Notes: generated from the sequence alone by a model not told the origin. A stretch of 12,699 bases of DNA from Candidatus Vogelbacteria bacterium CG10_big_fil_rev_8_21_14_0_10_51_16 (GCA_002774795.1 PCYI01000003.1:10891-23589); one strand, 5' to 3'. Shown: positions 6,232 to 12,653, numbered from the stretch's first letter. Program-made: numbers and translations.

Positions 6232-6275
6232 AAGACATAGCCCGCGTAATCGCTCTGACACGCTAGCTATGTCTT
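6232..6275. repeat. inverted repeat downstream of the 566-aa surface protein gene
   Basis: AAGACATAGC (6232-6241) is a perfect inverted match of 6266-6275, with a 24-nt loop. It lies about 40 nt behind the stop codon at 6317-6319. It could be a terminator stem, but no T run follows. With the element at 6082-6199 it fills most of the roughly 300-nt space between rpsB and this gene; no ORF is seen there. Confidence 0.55.
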
Positions 6276-6316
6276 TGTGCCCAAAATATGATATCAAAGA
6301 ATAGAGTGTGGGGGTA

Positions 6317-8017
6317 CTAGAACTCTTCCACCGAGGAACCGAGGGAGTTGACCACGAGCATAACCTGCGTTGTTTTAGTGAGGCCACCTCCGGACACTGT
6401 CACCGTCACAGGATATGTTCCACTCCGCACGTTGTCTTTCACGGACATGGTGAGAGGGATTTTGGGGTAGCAAGGAATATTGGCCCGACAATGACGGGTC
6501 TCCTCCCCTCCACTATCGATTTCATTTTGAGTAAGGGTTTTACTTTTTACTCGCGTCCTCGGACTGCACGACTTGTCTGAAGAGTCATCTCGCAACTTAA
6601 AGCAGACGGCGGCATCGCCTCCGGAATTTGAAACAGGCACCCTGGCTTTTGCGCCTGATACGTTATTATTGCCTACCGTAGCTAGGCGCTCTAGCGCGCG
6701 CAACACCTGCGACAACTGTGAAAGCCCCCGCCAGACAGACGCGCTCGCGCCACTGCTGCCAACAGATGTCACCGCGGAGTCAACATCGGCACTAAATATT
6801 ACACTTGTGTCAGCGAGGTCTCGATTACTCAAATCGGACTCCACAATCACATGGGCCACGGTAGTAGAGGCCTCCGCACTGCCATCGCCGGCGATAAAGT
6901 CCACCTCCATTTGTTCCTCACTACTAAGGATGAAATTAGGACCTGTCTCGCGGATTGTGATGCCGGTACCGTTTGGCCCCACACATGCCGGCGAACGATA
7001 CTCTAATCCCGTTGCTGTTTCAGTGGCTAGCACATAACGACTATAGTAGCCCGGGGCGAGCGCGCCCGTAGTAATCGTACTACTTGTATCGCTAGACACC
7101 TCCTCATAGGCCCCGTTGTTGGTGTCGTCCGCTTCGGAAGTAGAGATCTCGAATGCTTCAAACCATCTGTATGTAAAGTTGCCCGCACCTCCGCCGGTGG
7201 TGGCCCTCCAAATGGCCCCCATTGTGCCACCCGGCTCCACAGTACAGCTCACGCTCACTTCAGGATAGCCGACATATACACCGGGTCCGCAAAAAGTAGT
7301 AGTGCCAACGCATTTCGGATGAAAGTCTACCCATCCAACCACCTGATTGCCCCAAGCGTAGCTGGAAAACTGGGTGCCACTCAACTGCACGCCGTAAGCG
7401 CCACTCACCGGAGAAACGACACTTCCAGACAAGCTAATCCAGCCGTCCCAGTTGCCAGTCTTATCGCTCGTTTTAAGAGTGCCGGAACAGCCAGACTGAA
7501 ACACAGAGCAAGCCCGAGCCCAGCCAGCGAGAGCTCCGCTAACTAATTTTGCGCCGTGGGCACCACTACCTCCGGGGACGGTCGGATAACTCGGGGAAGA
7601 ACTATTGAGACTACACTGCTTGCGCCCAGTGGAACCTTCCGCCTGCCCGCAACCAAAGCTAATCCAGCCGATGTTGTCAGACCAGGCATAGCCGGTGAGG
7701 AGGCCGGGGGGGGCGGTACCGTCTGCATTTAGTTTGGCCGACTGGAGCCCATTCACATTTTCGGGCGCATTCTCGCCCGTGGCCGCCACTCCCCACGATG
7801 CCTCATTGCAAGAGTTTACGTTCCCTGGGTTAAGACAGTTAAAACTTATCCAGCCGATGGTGTCTGACCAGGCGAACCCGGAGATGTTGCCGAAGACGAG
7901 CGTCTGGCTTTCCGCCTCACGCAAGGTGAAAGCCGAGTACGCGCCAGCCAGAAGCAGGAGCAAGACAGCAAGCAAAGAAAATGGACCACGGTAAGATGGT
8001 CGACAGTGCTTTTTCAT
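6317..8017 (-). CDS. secreted repeat protein with AWSDxIGWISF motifs (hypothetical surface protein)
   Basis: A 566-aa exported protein. Residues 1-38 hold a basic start and a long hydrophobic stretch (LLAVLLLLLAGAYSAF), a signal peptide or anchor. Then come copies of a Trp-rich motif: GFAWSDTIGWISFNC (47-61), GYAWSDNIGWISFGC (109-123), a degenerate one ending WDGWISL (190-196) and SYAWGNQVVGWVDF (219-232). The first two are 62 residues apart. After about 252 an Ig-like part (VSVSCTVEPGG, TYRWFEAF) is followed by Cys-containing segments and a final beta-sandwich-like part (SGTYPVTVTVSGGG). No C-terminal anchor is visible. This motif recurs in secreted Parcubacteria proteins of unknown role; surface structure or adhesion is an inference. 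Start ATG 8017 is preferred over 8116 because a TATACT box lies 7 nt before it. Confidence 0.8.
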   Translation of the reverse strand: MKKHCRPSYRGPFSLLAVLLLLLAGAYSAFTLREAESQTLVFGNISGFAWSDTIGWISFNCLNPGNVNSCNEASWGVAATGENAPENVNGLQSAKLNADGTAPPGLLTGYAWSDNIGWISFGCGQAEGSTGRKQCSLNSSSPSYPTVPGGSGAHGAKLVSGALAGWARACSVFQSGCSGTLKTSDKTGNWDGWISLSGSVVSPVSGAYGVQLSGTQFSSYAWGNQVVGWVDFHPKCVGTTTFCGPGVYVGYPEVSVSCTVEPGGTMGAIWRATTGGGAGNFTYRWFEAFEISTSEADDTNNGAYEEVSSDTSSTITTGALAPGYYSRYVLATETATGLEYRSPACVGPNGTGITIRETGPNFILSSEEQMEVDFIAGDGSAEASTTVAHVIVESDLSNRDLADTSVIFSADVDSAVTSVGSSGASASVWRGLSQLSQVLRALERLATVGNNNVSGAKARVPVSNSGGDAAVCFKLRDDSSDKSCSPRTRVKSKTLTQNEIDSGGEETRHCRANIPCYPKIPLTMSVKDNVRSGTYPVTVTVSGGGLTKTTQVMLVVNSLGSSVEEF

Positions 8018-8024
8018 TGCTCTA

Positions 8025-8030
8025 AGTATA
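8025..8030 (-). promoter_or_regulatory. putative -10 box of the surface protein gene
   Basis: TATACT on the minus strand ends 7 nt before the ATG at 8017, predicting a transcript that starts at or within a base or two of the start codon. No -35 hexamer or Shine-Dalgarno sequence is evident. Confidence 0.5.
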
Positions 8031-8059
8031 TCGCAGGCCAGAGAAAAGAGTTGTGGATA

Positions 8060-8192
8060 AGAGACAGGAGGCAGGAAGCAAGAAGGAAGAAATAATAAGG
8101 AAGAAGCGAAAATCAAGAGCTACGAGTCATGGGTCACGAGTCAAGATTTAAAAATCATGCCTCATACCTCATGACTCATGACTCATATCTCC
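8060..8192. repeat. long degenerate heptamer tandem array (19 units)
   Basis: The stretch divides without a break into 19 seven-base units. The first seven (8060-8108) are purine-rich, of the type ggaagca or agaagga. The next twelve (8109-8192) are of the type cgagtca, tgactca or tgcctca. The last unit ends at the first base of the prfA stop codon (8192-8194). The register holds through the change in unit type. It lies between prfA and the promoter of the surface protein gene and encodes nothing obvious. Confidence 0.85.
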
Positions 8193-9145
8193 TAACTCTC
8201 TGTCTTTGTGAGGGCTTTCACAATGGGGTCCAACTCCCCCGCCATAATGCGTTCAATATTGTGCCAAGACTGTTTGATGCGATGGTCGGTGATGCGGTCT
8301 TGAAGGACATTGTAGGTACGAATCTTTTCCGAGCGGTCGCCGGTGCCAATCTGGGCCTTGCGGTCGGCAGCGTATTCGGCCGACTCCGCCTCCCGCTGGC
8401 GCTCGGCCAATTTGGCCCGCAAAATCTGCATGCCTTTCTCACGATTTTTGAGCTGACTGCGCTCCGAGGTACAGCGCACCATAATGCCACTTGGTTTGTG
8501 AAAAATGCGCACAGCTGTCTCCACCTTATTTACATTCTGTCCGCCTGCCCCGCCGGAGCGTGAGAAGTCCACCTCCAGGTCGGCCTCCTGCACCACCACC
8601 TCCGCATGAGCAAAGACAGGGAGCACCGCCACCGAGGCGGTGGATGTGTGCACTCGTCCAGACTTCTCGGTGGCCGGTACCCGCTGAATGCGATGCACTC
8701 CCATCTCGTACTTGAGAGCCTGATAGGCACCCGCGCCCTCGATTTCAAAAGAGGCCTCTTTGTAACCCCCTATCTGATTTAACGAGGCATCCAGTCTTTT
8801 GAATTGCCAGCCCTTTGATGCGGAGTAGCGCTCGTACATTTCGGCAAGGGCACAGGCGAAAAGGGACGCCTCGTCGCCACCCGCCCCGGCGCGTATTTCA
8901 ATAACAAGCCGTCTTGGGTCTTCCTTGTCTTCTGCGTCTTCGGCAGTAATCTCCTTGAGACGCGCTACTAGTTCCTGTTTTTGCGCTTCGAGCGCGACCA
9001 CCTCCTCGCGCGCCAACTCTTGCAAACTAGCATCGGCACGAGCCGTCTCTTCGGCTTCCGTGGCTAGGCGCGCCAAACGATCGTACTCTTGCATTAGGTA
9101 CGTGGTCTTGGGATTCTTGCGGAGTTCGTCGAAGTTGAGCAACAT
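8192..9145 (-). CDS. prfA: peptide chain release factor 1, short form
   Basis: RF1 reads UAA and UAG in the ribosomal A site and triggers peptide release. The 317-aa product has EIRAGAGGDEASLFA (83-97), the RF1-type anticodon tripeptide PAT in HRIQRVPATEKSGRVHTS (157-159), which separates it from RF2 (SPF), and the catalytic GGQ in SGGAGGQNVNKVETAVR (201-203). It is about 40 residues shorter than E. coli RF1 (360 aa); domain 1 is trimmed, as is usual in CPR. I chose ATG 9145 (MLLNFDELRKNPKT); the upstream start at 9184 would run into the hairpin behind rpmE. rpmE lies 60 nt upstream, a common pairing. The stop is TAG, which RF1 itself reads. Confidence 0.96.
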   Translation of the reverse strand: MLLNFDELRKNPKTTYLMQEYDRLARLATEAEETARADASLQELAREEVVALEAQKQELVARLKEITAEDAEDKEDPRRLVIEIRAGAGGDEASLFACALAEMYERYSASKGWQFKRLDASLNQIGGYKEASFEIEGAGAYQALKYEMGVHRIQRVPATEKSGRVHTSTASVAVLPVFAHAEVVVQEADLEVDFSRSGGAGGQNVNKVETAVRIFHKPSGIMVRCTSERSQLKNREKGMQILRAKLAERQREAESAEYAADRKAQIGTGDRSEKIRTYNVLQDRITDHRIKQSWHNIERIMAGELDPIVKALTKTES

Positions 9146-9166
9146 AATTAAAACAATCTTGGCACA

Positions 9167-9198
9167 GAAAAAGCCCTCGCACAATCGAGGACTTTTTT
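9167..9198. terminator. bidirectional intrinsic terminator between rpmE and prfA
   Basis: The stem CCTCG (9175-9179) with CGAGG (9186-9190), extended by G-C and A-T pairs, is flanked by AAAAA on one side and TTTTTT on the other. Read on the minus strand it forms a hairpin with a run of five T directly behind rpmE. It would reduce read-through into prfA, so prfA may be attenuated or have its own weak promoter. Confidence 0.75.
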
Positions 9199-9205
9199 CG
9201 GCCCG

Positions 9206-9481
9206 CTAAGCGGTGACGGTGTCGAGTGTTTGAGGCTCCTTGCGAGCTTTGGTCTTCGCGACCTTGGCCTTACCAGGAGTAGCGGCGGCCCGCTTGCGAT
9301 TGAACTTCTCCACGCGGCCGGCGGTGTCTACAATCTTCTCGTTTCCGGTATAGAAAGGGTGGCACTGGCTACAGATTTCAATCTCGATAACCTCTTTTGT
9401 GGACCCAACAGCAAAAGAGGCCCCACACACGCAGGTTACCTTGGCTTCTGGATAGTAATTAGGATGAATACTTTTTTTCAT
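9206..9481 (-). CDS. rpmE: 50S ribosomal protein bL31, zinc-binding type
   Basis: Small large-subunit protein that bridges to the 30S head. The 91-aa product starts MKKSIHPNYYPEAKVTC and has the full zinc set of the C+ type: Cys17 and Cys19 (CVCG), Cys37 and Cys40 (CSQCHPFYTG), then AGRVEKFNRK. The E. coli protein has 70 aa; the extra 20 residues are a Lys/Ala-rich basic tail ending TLDTVTA. It is the first gene of an rpmE-prfA pair and is closed by an intrinsic terminator. The ATG is followed directly by conserved sequence, so the start is firm. No Shine-Dalgarno sequence is seen; a short GCGG/CCGC inverted repeat lies about 20 nt upstream. Confidence 0.95.
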   Translation of the reverse strand: MKKSIHPNYYPEAKVTCVCGASFAVGSTKEVIEIEICSQCHPFYTGNEKIVDTAGRVEKFNRKRAAATPGKAKVAKTKARKEPQTLDTVTA

Positions 9482-9582
9482 AAGCGCAGATTTAGGCGGA
9501 TTGACCGCTTTGGCACTATGGTAAGACTAGCGAGAATGATATAGTAGCACAAACAAAAAAGACCATCAAGGCCCGCAGATTG

Positions 9583-9617
9583 TTTCCAGTTTCTGGTCTC
9601 CAGTTTCCAGTAGCTAG
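9583..9617. repeat. heptamer tandem repeat, unit TTTCCAG
   Basis: Five in-register 7-nt units: tttccag, tttctgg, tctccag, tttccag, tagctag. The array lies 8 nt beyond the stop of the 198-aa secreted protein gene, in the gap before rpmE. The rest of the gap (9482-9582) shows nothing beyond a short inverted repeat near rpmE. Confidence 0.75.
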
Positions 9618-9625
9618 CAAGCCGG

Positions 9626-10222
9626 CTAGTTGGTCGGGCAGTTGCTGACGTGGTTGCCGGTGCAGTACCACATACGGCCAGCAATCAGTTCGGTCGCACC
9701 GCTAGGGTTACTACTCCGTGATTCAAGTACAAATCCGCTTGTCGCGTGCACGCCCTTATCTGCCTTTGGCTGGACCCATCGCGAAAGACCGGGGTGCGCT
9801 TGCCACAAACCCAAGCTGGCAGTTGTCTCAATACCGTTCGCGTCAGTACAAACAATTGTGTTAGTAGAATTATTGATAATACAGTTGCCGCTGCCACCTC
9901 CGACTTCGGACCAGCTGTATATACAGCTACTATTTGTTCCAGACCCCAAACAAAGGCCAGCCGCACCAACTCGACTTGGAGTAATTAGCCCATAGTGCTT
10001 ATTTGATGATTCCTCTCCTCTTGTTGCGGTAGGTAGCGCTGTGCCCAAGTCCAAACGTCCGATCTTGGATTGTCTATCACCGCCCACGTGAACCGGGGCC
10101 TCCTTGTTTAAACCGGGAGGTTGAGCTGTCGGCCCCGCCCACGGTGCCGCGGCCACCAAGGCAGGAATAGCTACAAGCGCTCCCAGAGCAACAAGCAAGC
10201 CGTCTCGGATACGATGATTCAT
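9626..10222 (-). CDS. small secreted protein, Parcubacteria-type, function unknown
   Basis: A 198-aa exported protein. Residues 1-26 form a signal peptide (MNHRIRD, hydrophobic 8-24, AAA). The mature start PWAGPTAQPPGLNKEAPVHVGG, followed by SKIGRLDLG, matches a recurring pattern of CPR secreted proteins (xPTxxPPGxNxxAPxxxG...QxKxGxL). Six Cys residues in the mature part could form disulfides. There is no sorting signal or C-terminal helix. Start ATG 10222 is chosen over 10249 because a TATACT box lies 6 nt before it and the signal peptide is then normal. It stands between rpmE and the murein hydrolase gene with heptamer repeats on both sides. The pattern suggests a surface or pilin-like structural role, but this is inference. 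Confidence 0.75.
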   Translation of the reverse strand: MNHRIRDGLLVALGALVAIPALVAAAPWAGPTAQPPGLNKEAPVHVGGDRQSKIGRLDLGTALPTATRGEESSNKHYGLITPSRVGAAGLCLGSGTNSSCIYSWSEVGGGSGNCIINNSTNTIVCTDANGIETTASLGLWQAHPGLSRWVQPKADKGVHATSGFVLESRSSNPSGATELIAGRMWYCTGNHVSNCPTN

Positions 10223-10228
10223 GTGGTT

Positions 10229-10234
10229 AGTATA
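10229..10234 (-). promoter_or_regulatory. putative -10 box giving a leaderless mRNA for the 198-aa secreted protein
   Basis: TATACT on the minus strand is preceded by TTT and ends 6 nt before the ATG at 10222. The predicted transcription start coincides with the start codon. No -35 or Shine-Dalgarno sequence is visible. Confidence 0.5.
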
Positions 10235-10266
10235 AAAGATGTGGCACAATAAGAGTAGTGGATAAA

Positions 10267-10308
10267 GTTGGTTTGAGTTTTTAGTTTGTAGTTGCTAGTT
10301 TTTAGATT
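10267..10308. repeat. heptamer tandem repeat, unit TTAGTTT
   Basis: Six in-register 7-nt units: gttggtt, tgagttt, ttagttt, gtagttg, ctagttt, ttagatt. A complementary-looking CTAAAAACTA follows at 10331-10340, so the RNA could fold back on itself. It lies in the gap between the 198-aa protein gene and the stop of the murein hydrolase gene. Confidence 0.75.
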
Positions 10309-10350
10309 CACAGCTCGTCCTTATCTCTTACTAAAAACTAAGCAGTCGTC

Positions 10351-11727
10351 TTAAGTTTGGCTGTCGAGGAAGTCTATATCTTCTTGGAAGTCGATGGCTC
10401 GGTCGACCACGGGGTTGCCATAGCGCGTCAAATAGCGACTCCAGTTGCCACCAGCGTAGTACTTGGCGGCCGCGCACGCCTCTTGGCTATACTGCGTTTG
10501 GTAGGTTTTTCGACATCCGACAAGGCCGTCGGAAAGATAGAGGGAGGTGCCGGTGAAGGCCGAAAGGTTATCAAAGGGAGAGGGTGGGCGACCGGTAATA
10601 TTTTGAACGCGTCTCTTGTAACCCGTTTCAGACTCAATGTCCCACCAAGTGGTCGGCATAAACTGCGAAGGCCCCATCGCGCCTCCATAAGTACCGTCAC
10701 GCGAGATAGGACAAGAGACCGGAGTGGTGTCGGGGTTAAGACCGAGCTCCTTCATGAGAGCCAGGAAAGAGGGCTTCTGGCGGCTAGACATGACCGTCCC
10801 GGTCGGTGTGGACCAGGGAGTGTTATAAAAACAACGCCCCAAGTTGCGGCCGATGACCCCATCGAGCCCGGACTCTTGAGTAAGAATGGCGAGAAGAAAA
10901 GCGGCCCGCACACCGGTCTGTGCCTCGGGAATACGAGCAAGCTGAAGCGCGTCTCCAAACTTAAGCTCGCCCCCGCCGGTGAGGGTGATAATGCGATTTT
11001 TAATCTGAGCGGCGATACGCTGTTTTTCAGCGAGGACCTCTTTATACTTCGCCTCCTCCCCTTTCGTAAGCTTGAGAATGCGGTCGCGCTCGTTTTGAAG
11101 AGATTGCGTTTTTTGACGCTCAATTTCTTGGACGGCCTTCAGTTCGGCCTCCTTGCGTTTTTTCACCTCAAGCGCGCTCTTTTCCCCCTCGGTTTGCGCC
11201 TTGGCCACCTTTATACTGCCGAACAAGTCACGGAGAGAACCCTCGAGGGCCACGAACTGGTCAAAATCAAGAAAAAAACTCGAAAGCGTCTGGTCTGAAA
11301 GAAGAAAGTGGTAGGCGGGCACGTCGCGCGTGGCGCGAGTCTCGCGCATAAGTTTGGCGAGCGACTCCTGCATGCGGCCCACCTTCTGCTCAAGGGTGCC
11401 GATCTCGCGCTTGTGCACCTCGATGCCTCCATCGAGTTGTTTAATGTTTACATTCCGCTTGTTGATTTCAAGTCGCGCCTTGTCTATCTTTGCCTTCAGA
11501 ATGGCAATATCGCGCTCGATGGTGGTGGCCTCGCGGGCTTTATTGTTTACCAGGACACTTTGCTCGGCGATCTCGGCCTCGCATATCTTGAGCCGTGCTT
11601 CAAGCTGGTCTTGAGTTTCATTTTCCCCACCCACATCACAAGCGGAGGCCAAAAGCGCCTCCGGCCGGCCTGTGAGGGCGAGGAGGAGGAAAAATAAAAA
11701 AGTGGCAAAAAGTTTTAAGGGCTGCAT
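10351..11727 (-). CDS. PcsB-like coiled coil fused to lytic transglycosylase domain (murein hydrolase)
   Basis: A 458-aa exported protein predicted to cut peptidoglycan glycan strands. Residues 1-29 form a signal peptide (LFATFLFFLLLALTG ... LASA). Residues about 35-245 are a long Lys/Glu-rich coiled coil with a central break (YHFLLSDQTLSSFFLDFDQF, 139-158), the layout of PcsB or EnvC-type regulators driven by FtsEX. Residues about 255-440 form a lysozyme-fold transglycosylase: catalytic Glu285 in LLAILTQESGLDG, GGAMGPSQFMPTTWW (348-362), AAKYYAGGNW (420-429) and RYGNPVVDRA (435-444), resembling MltB/SLT enzymes. PcsB proteins usually carry CHAP, and EnvC a LytM domain, so this pairing is unusual. 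Start ATG 11727 has TATAAT upstream. A cell-division or cell-separation role is inferred from the architecture. Confidence 0.87.
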   Translation of the reverse strand: MQPLKLFATFLFFLLLALTGRPEALLASACDVGGENETQDQLEARLKICEAEIAEQSVLVNNKAREATTIERDIAILKAKIDKARLEINKRNVNIKQLDGGIEVHKREIGTLEQKVGRMQESLAKLMRETRATRDVPAYHFLLSDQTLSSFFLDFDQFVALEGSLRDLFGSIKVAKAQTEGEKSALEVKKRKEAELKAVQEIERQKTQSLQNERDRILKLTKGEEAKYKEVLAEKQRIAAQIKNRIITLTGGGELKFGDALQLARIPEAQTGVRAAFLLAILTQESGLDGVIGRNLGRCFYNTPWSTPTGTVMSSRQKPSFLALMKELGLNPDTTPVSCPISRDGTYGGAMGPSQFMPTTWWDIESETGYKRRVQNITGRPPSPFDNLSAFTGTSLYLSDGLVGCRKTYQTQYSQEACAAAKYYAGGNWSRYLTRYGNPVVDRAIDFQEDIDFLDSQT

Positions 11728-11738
11728 AGGGTGCTTTC

Positions 11739-11768
11739 ATTATACCCTGCTCACTAAAGCATGAGCAA
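11739..11768 (-). promoter_or_regulatory. putative promoter of the murein hydrolase gene, with overlapping inverted repeat
   Basis: On the minus strand TTGCTC (11763-11768), an 18-nt spacer and a perfect TATAAT (11739-11744) lie 11 nt before the ATG, giving a leader of roughly 4-5 nt. TGCTCA (11748-11753) and TGAGCA (11762-11767) form an inverted repeat across the spacer and the -35 box, a possible operator. Confidence 0.6.
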
Positions 11769-11812
11769 GCTGAACAAAAGAAATAACGAGTGGGTGAGCC
11801 CAGAATAATATC

Positions 11813-11846
11813 AAACGGCCCAACAGCAAATACCGTTGAGCCGTTT
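11813..11846 (-). terminator. hairpin downstream of rplY, possible terminator
   Basis: AAACGGC (11813-11819) pairs with GCCGTTT (11840-11846), extended inward by one G-T pair and CAAC/GTTG, with a 10-nt loop. It lies about 27 nt behind the bL25 stop codon. The tail on the minus strand (GATATTATTCT) is T-rich but broken, so termination strength is uncertain. Confidence 0.55.
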
Positions 11847-11873
11847 ATCAGGCGGATATCGAAGAGCTCTAAA

Positions 11874-12533
11874 CTACTCTTTCTGTTTATCTTCGCCCTC
11901 GGCGGGGGCGCCCTCCTCTTCCTTCTTGCCCTTCTTGTCCACAACTTCAATATCAGCGATTGTGGTCGCAGGGATTTCCTCTTCCTCCTTTGGCGCTGAT
12001 ACTAGAGCCACCACTTCTTCGGGGTCTCCCATGGCCCTTACTCCGGTCGGCAGTTTAATGTCAGCAATGGTAATCTGGTCGTCAAATGTGACAAGAGCAC
12101 TAACGTCCACTTCAATCTCGTGAGGGAGGGCGCGAGGCATGGCCTCCACTTCAAGCTCGTGGACCACCTTCACAAGAACTCCACCCAGTAGCTTAACAGC
12201 GGGCGCAATACCGATAAACTCCAGTGGCACTTCTACCTGGAGGAGCTTACCTGCTTCAATAGCGTAAAAATCAACATGCAGGGGCACGCCCGAGACGGGA
12301 TGGACATGCACGTCGTGGATAAGCACATCCTTCTCCCCTGCCGGGGTTTTAAGAGAGATGACCGACGACTCGCCCGCCTTCTCCCATACTTTTTTAAAAG
12401 CGAGACCGTCTACAAGGAGGTTTGTATTTTCCTCTTTTGGACCATAAGAAACAGCCGGCAGTTTTCCTTGCTTACGTACGGCCTCAAGCTGTTTCGCTTT
12501 TTCTGTGCGTATCTCCGCGTTTAAGGTTAGCAT
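11874..12533 (-). CDS. rplY: 50S ribosomal protein bL25 (CTC/TL5 family)
   Basis: Binds 5S rRNA on the large subunit. The 219-aa product has the N-terminal 5S-binding beta-barrel (residues about 1-90: LNAEIRTEKAKQLEAVRKQG, LPAVSYGP, SVISLKTPAG, DVLIHDVHVHPVSG, LHVDFYAI) and the C-terminal domain of the longer CTC/TL5 type (about 95-185: VEVPLEFIG, LELEV-like HELEVEAMPRALPHEIEVDVS, DQITIADIKLP). It ends in an acidic Lys/Glu tail (KKGKKEEEG...). E. coli L25 has only the first domain (94 aa). ATG 12533 is chosen over 12572 because conserved sequence starts there and a promoter precedes it. It stands alone, closed by a hairpin downstream. Confidence 0.94.
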   Translation of the reverse strand: MLTLNAEIRTEKAKQLEAVRKQGKLPAVSYGPKEENTNLLVDGLAFKKVWEKAGESSVISLKTPAGEKDVLIHDVHVHPVSGVPLHVDFYAIEAGKLLQVEVPLEFIGIAPAVKLLGGVLVKVVHELEVEAMPRALPHEIEVDVSALVTFDDQITIADIKLPTGVRAMGDPEEVVALVSAPKEEEEIPATTIADIEVVDKKGKKEEEGAPAEGEDKQKE

Positions 12534-12542
12534 AGTGCAGAC

Positions 12543-12572
12543 ACTGTAGCAGAACAGGGCCTGATTGTCCAA
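12543..12572 (-). promoter_or_regulatory. putative rplY promoter
   Basis: TTGGAC (12567-12572), an 18-nt spacer and TACAGT (12543-12548) on the minus strand. The -10 box ends 9 nt before the ATG, so the leader would be only about 2-3 nt. No Shine-Dalgarno sequence is present. Confidence 0.5.
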
Positions 12573-12623
12573 GTTTCACTTTAAACTAAAAGCTTTATGT
12601 CGAAGCTCGAGTTCACATGAAAA

Positions 12624-12653
12624 TGACCCCCGGCCGCAAGCGGCTGGGGGTCA
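12624..12653 (-). terminator. strong GC-rich hairpin at the right edge
   Basis: TGACCCCCGGCCGC (12624-12637) pairs with GCGGCTGGGGGTCA (12640-12653) across a 2-nt centre with one G-T mismatch. On the minus strand it is followed by TTTT, so it may terminate a gene lying beyond the right edge. The rest of 12573-12699 shows no ORF. Confidence 0.6.

Noticed and set aside
8060..8192. CRISPR array
   Set aside because: The units are 7 nt, degenerate and without spacers; no cas gene is present.
8192..9145. Release factor 2 instead of RF1
   Set aside because: The codon-recognition tripeptide is PAT in the RF1 context RVPATEKSGRVHTS, not SPF.
9478..9684. 68-codon minus-strand frame across the heptamer array
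   Set aside because: The product is made largely from repeat DNA and overlaps both neighbouring genes; no domain or conserved start is seen.
10357..11298. 313-codon plus-strand frame over the murein hydrolase gene
   Set aside because: It is a shadow of the GC-rich coiled-coil coding sequence; the minus-strand product has a signal peptide and a full transglycosylase active site.
12276..12524. 82-codon plus-strand frame opposite rplY
   Set aside because: It is a shadow of the bL25 N-terminal domain coding sequence, which is well conserved on the minus strand.
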